Below are positions 1-6,888 of a stretch of DNA of 10,058 bases, piece by piece. The notes beneath the pieces were generated by a model, which made no database searches, had not been told where the DNA came from, and worked only from the letters and a program-made list of their open reading frames with translations. The DNA comes from an uncultured Lachnospiraceae bacterium (lineage in GTDB: Bacteria; Bacillota; Clostridia; Lachnospirales; Lachnospiraceae), in NCBI GenBank assembly GCA_947174985.1, contig CAMWLB010000090.1, positions 1 to 10,058 of the forward strand, read 5' to 3'. The translations under genes and the position numbers were made by a program. Position 1 is the stretch's first letter; each line of letters opens with the position of its first letter.

Positions 1-114
1 GTGGCAAAGGAGGCAAATGAACGCAAAAGTAAATATATTCTGCTTTTCACGGCCGGGAATATTTTCTTTTTAGCGCTCCTTGTTTTGTTGTATATTCTGC
101 TGGGGAGTCTGTAA
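1..114 (+). CDS. C-terminal fragment of a probable membrane protein
   Basis: An open frame enters from the left edge and stops with TAA at 112-114, giving 37 residues. The first dozen are charged and polar (several Lys, Glu, Arg), and the rest form one hydrophobic stretch rich in Leu, Phe and Ile, typical of a membrane helix ending a few residues before the stop. The first codon in the window is GTG, but no ribosome binding site can be seen before it, so I treat this as the end of a longer gene. The other two frames stop sooner (73 and 18) and look less protein-like. Function cannot be assigned. It precedes a promoter, so it probably belongs to a separate upstream transcript. Confidence 0.5.
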   Translation: MAKEANERKSKYILLFTAGNIFFLALLVLLYILLGSL

Positions 115-189
115 CTCCGTTTAAATTTACTGCTCGACAGGAGGGTATGGGCGAGGAAGTAGTGTATCAGTTAAAAATGGAAAATATAG

Positions 190-218
190 TTGACAAATCA
201 AGATTAATTGCGTACAAT
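190..218 (+). promoter_or_regulatory. Sigma-A promoter of the ohrR-like/radical SAM operon
   Basis: A consensus -35 TTGACA (190-195) is followed by a 17-bp spacer and -10 TACAAT (213-218). The predicted transcription start is near 225, leaving a leader of about 49 nt before the regulator gene. The match is close to ideal, so the promoter should be strong when not repressed. Its -10 lies inside the left arm of the inverted repeat at 206-240. Confidence 0.85.
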
Positions 219-240
219 CAAAATAAGGTTGTACGCAATT
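206..240 (+). promoter_or_regulatory. Inverted-repeat operator, probable MarR/OhrR autoregulatory site
   Basis: A perfect 12-bp inverted repeat is visible: AATTGCGTACAA (206-217) and TTGTACGCAATT (229-240), separated by 11 bp. Each arm is also nearly palindromic by itself, of the form (A/G)TTG-N4-CAAT (207-218 and 228-239), and the two arm centres are 21 bp apart, about two helical turns. The left arm covers the -10 and the right arm lies just past the expected transcription start. MarR-family dimers bind palindromes like these, and most such genes repress themselves. The natural reading is one or two dimers of the adjacent regulator bound on one DNA face. An RNA hairpin role is unlikely because the left arm is not transcribed. 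Confidence 0.8.
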
Positions 241-273
241 TAATTTTGGGCAATATAAGGGAGTTACGATAAT

Positions 274-711
274 ATGCCGAACAACGAATACGAAAGCTTA
301 AAACTTGAAAATCAGTTATGTTTTCCGCTCTATGCCTGCTCCAAGGAAGTGATAAGGAGATATAAACCGTATCTTGACAAGCTTGACCTGACATATACCC
401 AGTATATCGCAATGATGGTAATGTGGGAGAAAAAGGAGGTAACAGTCAAGGAGCTTGGGAAATGCCTCTATCTGGATTCCGGCACGCTTACTCCTGTTCT
501 GAAAAAGCTGGAGGAAAAAAATTATGTGGTGCGGAACCGCTCTAAAGCAGATGAACGAAATCTGATTGTTTCCATTACACAGGAAGGCGAGGACTTGAAG
601 GAACAGGCTGTGCAGATACCTGCGAGCCTGGCAGCCTGTGTTAATGTGGAACCGCAGGAAGCGCAGCAGTTATATCAGCTTCTGTACAAACTGCTTGACG
701 GGTTATCTTGA
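274..711 (+). CDS. ohrR: OhrR-type MarR family thiol-based redox repressor
   Basis: This 145-residue winged-helix regulator matches OhrR closely in its N-terminal half: the segment around QLCFPLYA, then RRYKPYLD, then LTYTQYIAMM. In Bacillus subtilis OhrR the peroxide-sensing Cys15 is contacted by Tyr19, Tyr29 and Tyr40; here Cys16, Tyr20, Tyr30 and Tyr41 sit at the same spacing with an offset of one. The recognition helix lies around 66-80 (LDSGTLTPVLKKLE), and the wing with an acidic/Arg motif (DERN) at 93-96. A further Cys122 is in the region where two-Cys OhrR proteins carry the partner thiol; Cys22 and Cys64 are extra. The start has AAGGGAG at 257-263, 10 nt upstream. It is first in an operon and sits next to its likely operator. 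The family assignment is firm. The symbol is by family, since no ohr peroxidase gene is adjacent and the true inducer is unknown. Confidence 0.85.
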   Translation: MPNNEYESLKLENQLCFPLYACSKEVIRRYKPYLDKLDLTYTQYIAMMVMWEKKEVTVKELGKCLYLDSGTLTPVLKKLEEKNYVVRNRSKADERNLIVSITQEGEDLKEQAVQIPASLAACVNVEPQEAQQLYQLLYKLLDGLS

Positions 712-742
712 CATGGAAAAGAAATTGTAAAGAGAAAGGGAA

Positions 743-1426
743 ATGATTATGCGGGCAATTATGGAAACATTATTTGACGTTGTGTATTTAATTTTGGTTA
801 TTACCATCGGAATCAGGATGATGATCAAAGGCAGGAAGGAAAGGCAGTATTTTTGGTTTGGGCTGATGGCGGTAATTCTCGGCAGTGGTGATGCATTCCA
901 TCTTATTCCACGTGCCTATGCATTATGTACAACGGGTCTGGAAAATTTCACTGCGGCGCTTGGCATTGGCAAGTTGATTACTTCTGTGACCATGACTTTA
1001 TTTTATGTGCTGCTGTATTATATATGGCGAATCCGTTATGGTGTAAAGGAACAGAACGGCTTGACTGTCTGTATCTGCCTGTTGGCGGCTGCAAGAATTG
1101 CGCTGTGCCTGTTTCCGCAAAATGAATGGACATCCGCGGATGCACCTCTGTCATGGGGGATATACAGGAATATTCCGTTTTTATTGCTTGGGCTGCTTAT
1201 CATTGTTCGCTTTTACAAAAAGACGCACGAAACAAACGATAGGGCATTGCGCTTTATGTGGCTGGCGATTGTGTTAAGCTTTGGATTTTATATTCCGGTA
1301 GTGCTCTTTGCGGACGCAGTTCCTATGATTGGAATTCTTATGATACCAAAAACTTGCGCTTATGTCTGGATCGTGTTAATGGGATATTATGACATGAAGG
1401 AAAACTTGCATTGCGCGAAAGAATAG
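743..1426 (+). CDS. Seven-helix integral membrane protein of unknown function
   Basis: I do not recognise this 227-residue protein. Hydrophobic segments at about 9-28, 36-58, 79-96, 106-123, 143-158, 168-190 and 195-216 predict seven membrane helices, with basic residues in the first cytoplasmic loop (30-34). Polar residues sit inside or at the ends of helices: Asp50, His53, Pro56 and Arg57 in a GDxxHLIPR segment, Arg142-Asn143 before helix 5, Asp191, and Pro202-Lys203 in helix 7. Such buried charges suggest a binding or transport role rather than a simple anchor, but this is inference. The frame opens at 743; Met3 (749) is about 8 nt from GAAAGGG (734-740) and may be the better start. It lies 31 nt after the repressor and 11 nt before the radical SAM gene, so it is co-transcribed and may supply substrate or membrane context for those enzymes. 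Confidence 0.75.
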   Translation: MIMRAIMETLFDVVYLILVITIGIRMMIKGRKERQYFWFGLMAVILGSGDAFHLIPRAYALCTTGLENFTAALGIGKLITSVTMTLFYVLLYYIWRIRYGVKEQNGLTVCICLLAAARIALCLFPQNEWTSADAPLSWGIYRNIPFLLLGLLIIVRFYKKTHETNDRALRFMWLAIVLSFGFYIPVVLFADAVPMIGILMIPKTCAYVWIVLMGYYDMKENLHCAKE

Positions 1427-1437
1427 GGGGTCTTGGT

Positions 1438-2541
1438 ATGGAAGAAAATTTTGATATCCAGAAATATATGACGCAGGGGGTGGAAAGAATCGTGGCCGAT
1501 TCTTTGAGAGCAACGTTAAAAGACCCCCGTGAAAGTGCATTTATGGTCAAATTTGCTGCATCCAGCAGAAAAGCATCTAAAATCAGGGTAGCGGAAGAAA
1601 AAAACGGATTACATATACCGCCTTTTCTGATTGCGAGCATTACAAGCAGCTGTAACCTGCATTGTGCCGGGTGTTATTCCAGATGCAATCATGCAACGCA
1701 GGATTCGGAACCGGTAAGTCAGCTTACCAGTGAGGAGTGGCTCTCTATTTTCAAGGAGGCTGATGAAATCGGGGTAAGCTATATTCTGCTTGCAGGCGGC
1801 GAACCGCTGCTTCGGCGGGATATTATAGAAGCAGCAGGCAAAATGCAGAATATTATTTTTCCCATATTTACGAATGGAACTTATATAGATGAAAAGTACC
1901 TGAAGCTTTTTGACAAATGCCGCAATCTGATTCCTGTTATGAGTATAGAGGGTGGAAAAGAAGAAACCGATATGCGCCGTGGGAAGGGAATTTATGACAA
2001 ACTGATCGGAGCCATGGATAGTATTTATGAGAAAGGTCTGTTGTTTGGGGCGTCTGTCACAGTAACGACAGAGAATGTGAAAGAGGTCGTTTCCGATGCT
2101 TTTATAGAAAGCCTTGCACAGCGCGGGTGTAAACTTGTGGTTTATGTTGAATTTGTACCTGTTACGGAAGAAAGCAAAGAACTGGCGCCCGGAGAGGAAG
2201 AAAGGAAGTATTTAAAAGATGGAATCGGACGGCTGCGAGAGGAATATTCGGAGATGGTATTTGTATCTTTTCCGGGTGATGAAAAAAGTTCCGGCGGCTG
2301 TATTGCGGCAGGCAGAGGATTTTTCCACATCAATTCACATGGCGGAGCTGAGCCGTGTCCTTTTTCACCATATTCGGACACAAACGTGAAGAATACCTCC
2401 CTGCGGAAAGCGCTGGAGTCCCCGTTGTTTACGGCATTGCGGGAACAGAATGTTCTGATGGAAGAACACAGCGGCGGCTGCGTCCTCTTTGAGCGGAGGG
2501 AGACTGTGGAGGCGCTTTTGGCGGAAAGCGCCGGTAAATAA
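1438..2541 (+). CDS. Radical SAM enzyme with C-terminal Cys-rich (twitch/SPASM-like) domain
   Basis: This is a 367-residue radical SAM protein. The cluster motif CxxxCxxC is Cys72, Cys76 and Cys79 (CNLHCAGC), followed by Cys83; the SAM-binding GGEP is at 120-123, and a TNGT strand at 145-148. These predict a [4Fe-4S] cluster that cleaves S-adenosylmethionine to start radical chemistry. The C-terminal part has GGC (Cys288), PCPFSPYSD (Cys307) and GGC (Cys348), resembling a shortened SPASM/twitch domain that would hold one auxiliary cluster. The substrate is unknown. There is no small peptide gene nearby, so RiPP maturation is not indicated. The start at 1438 is chosen because AGGGGG (1425-1430) lies 7 nt upstream; an in-frame TTG at 1411 would overlap the preceding gene and has no such site. 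Being between a thiol-sensing repressor and two reductases suggests a redox or detoxification role. Confidence 0.85.
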   Translation: MEENFDIQKYMTQGVERIVADSLRATLKDPRESAFMVKFAASSRKASKIRVAEEKNGLHIPPFLIASITSSCNLHCAGCYSRCNHATQDSEPVSQLTSEEWLSIFKEADEIGVSYILLAGGEPLLRRDIIEAAGKMQNIIFPIFTNGTYIDEKYLKLFDKCRNLIPVMSIEGGKEETDMRRGKGIYDKLIGAMDSIYEKGLLFGASVTVTTENVKEVVSDAFIESLAQRGCKLVVYVEFVPVTEESKELAPGEEERKYLKDGIGRLREEYSEMVFVSFPGDEKSSGGCIAAGRGFFHINSHGGAEPCPFSPYSDTNVKNTSLRKALESPLFTALREQNVLMEEHSGGCVLFERRETVEALLAESAGK

Positions 2542-2581
2542 TTTGGAGACATTGTGTGGAACGCAGCAGAAGGAGAGAATA

Positions 2582-3403
2582 ATGGAAAACATTACAGAAC
2601 TGGTTCACAACAGGAGAAGTGTCCGGACATTTGATGGCAGAGAAATCAATGAGGATGACCGGAAGAAGTTAGCCTTGTTTATGGAAAAGATAGAAAATCC
2701 ATATGGGATACCTGTCAGTTTCAAATTTCTGGATGGTAAAGAGCATGCGCTTTCATGTCCCGTTGTCAGCGGCACGGACCTCTATGTGGGGGCAAAGGTT
2801 CCTCGTATGCCGCATATGGAGGAGGCTTTCGGCTATTCCTTTGAGATGTTCGTGCTATATGCGCAGTCCATTGGGATTGGTACAGTCTGGATTGGAGGCA
2901 CGATGGACCGCTCCGCTTTTGAGCGTGCGATGGCATTGGAGCAGAATGAAAGGATGCCCTGCGTAAGCCCCTTGGGATACCCGGCAGGAAAAAGGTCTGT
3001 CCGTGAGAATATAATGCGGAAAGCCATCAGGGCGGACAGCAGGAATTCGTTTGAAACGATTTTCTTTGACGGCACATTTGATGTACCATTGACGAAGGAA
3101 AAAGCAGGCAGATTGGCAGAAGTTCTGGAAATGGTCCGCTTGGCTCCGTCAGCGGTCAACAAGCAGCCATGGCGTGTTCTGATAGATAAAAATGGTGTTC
3201 ATTTTTATCTGAAGAGAGCAAAGGGCTTTGTCAGTGAAGCGGTAGGTGATATGCAGAAGGTAGACTTGGGGATAGCCCTTTGTCATTTTGCACTTGCGGC
3301 AAAAGAAAATGACATAAATGTTTGTTTCAACGTAAATGCTCCGGGGATTACGGCAGAGAGCGGTATGGAATATATTGCCTCGTATCTGCTTCCGTGGCAG
3401 TAA
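2582..3403 (+). CDS. Nitroreductase family protein, TM1586-like (FMN flavoenzyme)
   Basis: The 273-residue product has nitroreductase hallmarks. NRRSVR at 10-15 is the usual FMN-phosphate-binding start, GIGTVWIGG at 98-106 is the dimer/flavin region, and a second half opens with RLAPSAVNKQPWR (186-198), which again resembles the N-terminal flavin-binding part of the family. This two-lobe arrangement in a single chain fits the TM1586-like group, where one polypeptide mimics the usual homodimer. Such proteins use FMN and NAD(P)H to reduce nitro compounds, quinones or other acceptors; the substrate here is unknown. The start at 2582 is set by AAGGAG (2570-2575) 6 nt upstream. The longer frame from 2489 runs inside the radical SAM gene and is discarded. 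It lies 40 nt after the radical SAM gene and 37 nt before the aldo/keto reductase, in one operon. Confidence 0.8.
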   Translation: MENITELVHNRRSVRTFDGREINEDDRKKLALFMEKIENPYGIPVSFKFLDGKEHALSCPVVSGTDLYVGAKVPRMPHMEEAFGYSFEMFVLYAQSIGIGTVWIGGTMDRSAFERAMALEQNERMPCVSPLGYPAGKRSVRENIMRKAIRADSRNSFETIFFDGTFDVPLTKEKAGRLAEVLEMVRLAPSAVNKQPWRVLIDKNGVHFYLKRAKGFVSEAVGDMQKVDLGIALCHFALAAKENDINVCFNVNAPGITAESGMEYIASYLLPWQ

Positions 3404-3440
3404 ATTATGTATATTAAGGAGGCCGCAAGGAGGGATAGGT

Positions 3441-4622
3441 ATGAAATACAGACTTGACAGATATGGTAATCAGATTTCTCAGCTGGGTTATGGCTGCATG
3501 AGATTCAGCAGAAAAGGAAATGGCATCGACTATGCAAAGGCAGAGAAAGAAGTTCTTCTTGCTATCGATAAGGGTGTCAATTATTTTGATACCGCTTATG
3601 TTTACCCCGGAAGTGAGGAATGTCTCGGACGGATTCTGGATGAAAATAAGTGCCGTGACAAGGTCTATATTGCCACTAAGCTTCCGCAGTATATCATGCG
3701 TTCCTCTGCGGCAATTGATAAGACTTTTAACGAGGAGTTGTCCCGTCTCCGCACGGACCATATTGACTATTATCTGATGCATATGTTCACGGATTATGCG
3801 GAATGGGAGCATCTTAAGACTTTGGGTATTGAGGATTGGATAGAGCGCCAAAAAGCGGAAGGACGTATCCGCAACATCGGTTTTTCTTATCATGGCGAGA
3901 CAGAAATGTTCCTGAGAATCTTGAATGCTTATGACTGGGACTTCTGCCAGATTCAGTATAATTATCTGGATGAGCATACCCAGGCGGGCAGGCGGGGTCT
4001 TCAGGCGGCGGCAGAGAAAGGGATTCCGGTGATCATTATGGAACCTCTCCGTGGCGGTAAACTGGTCAATCTGCCGGATAAGGCGAAAGAGATACTTGCG
4101 TCTGACAGCAAGGGCTATACGCCCGCCGAACTGGGGCTGCGCTGGCTGTGGAACCAGCCGGAAGTGACCTGTGTGCTTTCCGGTATGAACTCTGAGGATA
4201 TGGTAAATGAGAACATCCGCATCGCCTCGGAGGCTGTGCCGGGGCATTTTACAGAAGAAGACAAGAAGATTGTCGAGCAGATTAAGCAGGTTATCCGAGA
4301 GCGGGAAAAGGTAGGCTGCACGGGCTGTCGGTACTGTATGCCCTGTCCTAAGGGGGTGGATATTCCGGGCAATTTCTATTATTACAATCTGATGTATATG
4401 GAGAAAAAGTCCTCGGCCCGCTTTGAGTTTGCCCAAAATATGGGACTGCGCAAGGAACCCGGTTTTGCGTCACAGTGCATTGGCTGCGGAAAGTGTGAAA
4501 AGCACTGTCCCCAGCATATCAATATCCGTGAAAAATTGAAGGAAGCCGATCACGCCCTCAGACCTCTGCCTTATAAAATCGGCATCCATGCTGCCCGCAA
4601 AATCATGATTCACGAAACATAG
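3441..4622 (+). CDS. Aldo/keto reductase with C-terminal 2x[4Fe-4S] ferredoxin domain
   Basis: A 393-residue fusion. Residues 1 to about 285 form an aldo/keto reductase TIM barrel with the full catalytic tetrad: Asp50 and Tyr55 (FDTAYVYPGSE), Lys80 (TKLP) and His114 (LMHMF). The GFSYHG and QIQYNYLDE strands of the family follow. The C-terminus has CxxCxxCxxCP at Cys293, 296, 299 and 302, and CxxCxxCxxxCP at Cys346, 349, 352 and 356, enough for two [4Fe-4S] clusters. This type is common in clostridia and probably links carbonyl reduction or oxidation to ferredoxin-like electron transfer; the substrate is unknown. The start at 3441 has AAGGAGGG (3427-3434) 6 nt upstream; an additional AAGGAGG lies at 3416-3422. 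It is the last gene of the operon, with a terminator just downstream. It may pass electrons to the radical SAM enzyme or the nitroreductase, which is inference. Confidence 0.9.
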   Translation: MKYRLDRYGNQISQLGYGCMRFSRKGNGIDYAKAEKEVLLAIDKGVNYFDTAYVYPGSEECLGRILDENKCRDKVYIATKLPQYIMRSSAAIDKTFNEELSRLRTDHIDYYLMHMFTDYAEWEHLKTLGIEDWIERQKAEGRIRNIGFSYHGETEMFLRILNAYDWDFCQIQYNYLDEHTQAGRRGLQAAAEKGIPVIIMEPLRGGKLVNLPDKAKEILASDSKGYTPAELGLRWLWNQPEVTCVLSGMNSEDMVNENIRIASEAVPGHFTEEDKKIVEQIKQVIREREKVGCTGCRYCMPCPKGVDIPGNFYYYNLMYMEKKSSARFEFAQNMGLRKEPGFASQCIGCGKCEKHCPQHINIREKLKEADHALRPLPYKIGIHAARKIMIHET

Positions 4623-4644
4623 AGACAAATGGATGACATTTAGA

Positions 4645-4684
4645 AAAAGCCCGCAAACGGTAGTGTTTACGGGCTTTTGTTTTG
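4645..4684 (+). terminator. Intrinsic terminator after the aldo/keto reductase
   Basis: The arms AAAAGCCCGCAAAC (4645-4658) and GTTTACGGGCTTTT (4665-4678) pair over 14 positions with a single C/A mismatch, around a 6-nt loop, and are followed by GTTTT. This is a strong hairpin with a U-rich tail. It separates the redox operon from the two-component genes. The A/T outer stem would also let it work on the opposite strand, but no gene is seen coming from that side. Confidence 0.88.
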
Positions 4685-4716
4685 GAACAAGGGATAATGA
4701 AAAGCGAAGAACGGTA

Positions 4717-4745
4717 TTTACAGATAATCATCGGAAGGATATAGT
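4717..4745 (+). promoter_or_regulatory. Candidate promoter of the response regulator/kinase pair
   Basis: TTTACA (4717-4722), a 17-bp spacer and TATAGT (4740-4745) form a plausible sigma-A promoter, with an expected start near 4752 and a leader of about 30 nt. It lies between the upstream terminator and the regulator gene, where a promoter is needed. I see no clear LytTR-type direct repeat beside it. Confidence 0.6.
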
Positions 4746-4783
4746 AAATGAAGTAGAAACCCGGTGAAAGGAAATGAATCAGG

Positions 4784-5530
4784 ATGATAAAAGTTGCAAT
4801 CGTAGATGACAATGAGGTTTTTTTGCAGGAGATGAAGCAAGCAGTGGAAAGCTGCGGGGAATTTACGGAGGGCATGGTCTGCGACACTTATTCCGGCGGC
4901 GTCGATTTTTTGCAGGCGGATAGCGGAGCGTATCAGCTTGTCATACTGGATATGCAGATGGAGGGAAAAAGCGGATATGAGACGGCGCAAAAACTGCGGG
5001 AAAGGGACGATTCTGTCGTTATTGCCTTTGTTTCAGGAGTAATTTTGCCAAAGCCGGAGCATTTCAAGGTGCAGCCTTACAGGTATCTGCTGAAAAATGC
5101 GGATAAAGACGAGATAAGCCGGGATGTTGAGGAGCTTTTGCGGGAAACAAAACGGCGGAGCCTCAATGAAATGGTAGAAGTGGTCTGCGATGGAGAAGCA
5201 CGGCGTATTCCCATCAGGAGTATTCTTTACATTGCAAAGGCCAAGAGAGGCAGCCTGCTCACTGTAGAAGACAGTCATGCGGGCGGAGGGAAAACTCTGC
5301 AAAGCAATGAAAGGCTGGAGAAATGGTATACCCAGCTCTGCATGCAGGGCTTCGAATATGCACATACCAGTTATATCGTGAATCTGAGGGCTGTCACGAA
5401 AATCGTGAAGAACGAACTGACGATGATAAACGGGGACAAGCTGGGAATCAGCAGAACCTGCAGCAGTAAATTTCACCAGAGCTTTTCCGCATATTTTCAT
5501 AAAAAATACAAGAGAGGTAATAAGGAATGA
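4784..5530 (+). CDS. LytTR family response regulator (AgrA/VirR type)
   Basis: A 248-residue transcription regulator with an N-terminal receiver domain (about 1-120) and a C-terminal LytTR DNA-binding domain (about 130-242). Receiver landmarks are the acidic pair Asp8-Asp9, the phospho-acceptor Asp56 (VILDMQM), Ser84 (FVSGV) and Lys104 (RYLLK). The LytTR domain shows the IRSILYI strand, HTSYIVNL at 194-201 and GISRTCSSKF at 221-230. LytTR proteins bind direct repeats and usually activate a few target genes. At the position before SYIVNL most family members have Arg or Lys; here it is Thr195, a small departure. AAAGGA (4767-4772) precedes the ATG by 11 nt. Its stop overlaps the next ATG by 4 nt, so it is translationally coupled to the kinase. 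It presumably controls this locus, possibly through the repeats at 6857-6880. Confidence 0.9.
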   Translation: MIKVAIVDDNEVFLQEMKQAVESCGEFTEGMVCDTYSGGVDFLQADSGAYQLVILDMQMEGKSGYETAQKLRERDDSVVIAFVSGVILPKPEHFKVQPYRYLLKNADKDEISRDVEELLRETKRRSLNEMVEVVCDGEARRIPIRSILYIAKAKRGSLLTVEDSHAGGGKTLQSNERLEKWYTQLCMQGFEYAHTSYIVNLRAVTKIVKNELTMINGDKLGISRTCSSKFHQSFSAYFHKKYKRGNKE

Positions 5531-6843
5531 TGGCGGCGATACTGAGATTTGGCGGCAGTCTTTTTGTGAACTTTGTTTTTTTTGATTTTTTCAGGGGGCA
5601 GCTGAGACCGAGAGTGAAGGACCGGAAACAAGTATTCCTTATTCTTCTGTTATGTGCGGCGGCTGTCAGAGTGGTTAATTCTTTTCATAACGGTTTTTTA
5701 AATCTGGTATTCGGAATGCTGATTCTGACAGTGCAGGTATTACTGATTTTCAAGGATGACTATAAGAGAGAAGTGTTTCTGCTCTTGATTGGGGAGGCGG
5801 TGGCGCTTTTCATGGAACTTGTGGTTTACCTTTTTATCGGAAAGCTTCCTTTATGTGCATTGCTTAGAGAGATGTTTCGTTATACGCAGGAAACGGAAGA
5901 TTTTATGATGGGAATCCTGTCGTATATACTGTGCTGGATCATACTGCACAGCCTGAAAACTTATTTTCTCAGCACAAGATACACCATGTGGGAACGTATT
6001 CCATTGTCTTTTTTTGCTCTTCCTTTTTCCACAGCTTTGATTTACCTTAGTATTTTCTTTGAAAAGACGGGCGGAATATGGACGCAGTACAGCCTGGATA
6101 TGGGATATATCTTATTGCCGGTGGCAAACATAATGATGTTTTATACAATAAACAAACTGTTTTTTGTCTGCGGGAAAAACAGGGAACAGCAGCTGAACGA
6201 ACAACAGACTGCTTTGCAGCAGAGATATTATAAGCATTTGGAAGAAATTGACATGGGACACAGGCGCTACGCCCATGATTTGAAAAATTTTATGGTTTCC
6301 ATAGGGGCGTTGGCCGCTGCAGGAGGAAACGGGGAGATTATGGAGCTGTTGGGAGATATGGAAGTAGAACTCGATACTTTGACGGGAAGGCGCTATACAT
6401 CTAATAATATACTCAATGCCATTCTCTGGGAAAAGACGGCTCTGGCAGAAAGGTACGGTGTCAGGATGGACATCACGACAGAGGAAAATCCGGAATGGGC
6501 GTGTGTTCCGGGAAGGGATTTAATCGTCATGGCAGGAAATCTTTTGGATAACGCCATTGAAGCGGCGAAACAATGTCAGGATGGCAGTGTTCACGTGGCG
6601 CTGCATAGCAGAGAGCATTTTCTCGTGATGGAGGTGGAGAACACTTGTCTCGGACTGCCGTGTACGAACGGGGAAGCTTTTTTATCTACGAAGCAGGATG
6701 GACGGGAGCATGGTTTTGGTATTTTAAACGTGCGGGATACTGCGGAAAAATACGGCGGATTGCTCTATATAGAGCAGAAAGACAATTGCTTTAGTACAAT
6801 ATTGACCATTGCAAAGGACTGCCTTGACCGTCACATTGCATAA
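5527..6843 (+). CDS. GHKL-type sensor histidine kinase, AgrC-like
   Basis: A 438-residue membrane kinase. Hydrophobic segments across residues 1-210 predict about six membrane helices with no large extracellular domain, as in peptide-sensing AgrC-type kinases. A coiled stretch rich in Gln and Glu (218-240) leads to the phospho-acceptor His250 in RRYAHDLKNF. The ATPase domain has the N box NLLDNAIEAA at 338-347 and the G box HGFGILNV at 395-402; the family typically has a short GHKL ATPase domain like this. It should phosphorylate the upstream regulator at Asp56. The start overlaps the regulator stop as ATGA; a second ATG at 5530 is also possible. There is no gene for a signalling peptide, peptide processor or transporter in the window, so the signal is unknown. 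Confidence 0.9.
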   Translation: MMAAILRFGGSLFVNFVFFDFFRGQLRPRVKDRKQVFLILLLCAAAVRVVNSFHNGFLNLVFGMLILTVQVLLIFKDDYKREVFLLLIGEAVALFMELVVYLFIGKLPLCALLREMFRYTQETEDFMMGILSYILCWIILHSLKTYFLSTRYTMWERIPLSFFALPFSTALIYLSIFFEKTGGIWTQYSLDMGYILLPVANIMMFYTINKLFFVCGKNREQQLNEQQTALQQRYYKHLEEIDMGHRRYAHDLKNFMVSIGALAAAGGNGEIMELLGDMEVELDTLTGRRYTSNNILNAILWEKTALAERYGVRMDITTEENPEWACVPGRDLIVMAGNLLDNAIEAAKQCQDGSVHVALHSREHFLVMEVENTCLGLPCTNGEAFLSTKQDGREHGFGILNVRDTAEKYGGLLYIEQKDNCFSTILTIAKDCLDRHIA

Positions 6844-6856
6844 TAAGGACAAAATT

Positions 6857-6880
6857 TGCCGATTTAGATGTCGATTTGGA
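6857..6880 (+). repeat. Tandem 12-bp direct repeat, candidate regulator binding site
   Basis: TGCCGATTTAGA (6857-6868) is followed directly by TGTCGATTTGGA (6869-6880), matching at 10 of 12 positions. The repeat ends 8 bp upstream of the -35 at 6889, where an activator would bind. LytTR regulators bind direct repeats, but usually with centres near 21-22 bp apart rather than 12, so assignment to the upstream regulator is tentative. Confidence 0.45.
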
Positions 6881-6888
6881 CAGACCGC

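Noticed and set aside
206..240. Intrinsic terminator of the upstream partial gene
   Set aside because: The arms are separated by 11 nt, there is no T tract directly after the right arm beyond three T, and the left arm overlaps a consensus -10, so an operator is a better reading.
147..272. A 41-codon frame starting at ATG 147, with AGGAGG at 139-144, and ending 1 nt before the repressor ATG
   Set aside because: The ribosome binding site is only 2 nt from the ATG, the frame spans the promoter and operator, and the predicted transcript starts after its start codon. The product has no recognisable character.
1411..1437. TTG-initiated N-terminal extension of the radical SAM gene
   Set aside because: It overlaps the end of the membrane protein gene and has no ribosome binding site, whereas ATG 1438 has AGGGGG at the right distance.
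2489..2581. Upstream extension of the nitroreductase frame
   Set aside because: It lies mostly inside the radical SAM gene in another frame, and the residues before the ENITELVHNRRSVR start are not nitroreductase-like; AAGGAG sets the start at 2582.
3414..4436. Long minus-strand open frame (340 codons) opposite the aldo/keto reductase
   Set aside because: The + strand encodes a complete reductase with catalytic tetrad and both cluster motifs. The antisense frame is a shadow of its codon use and has no recognisable motifs.
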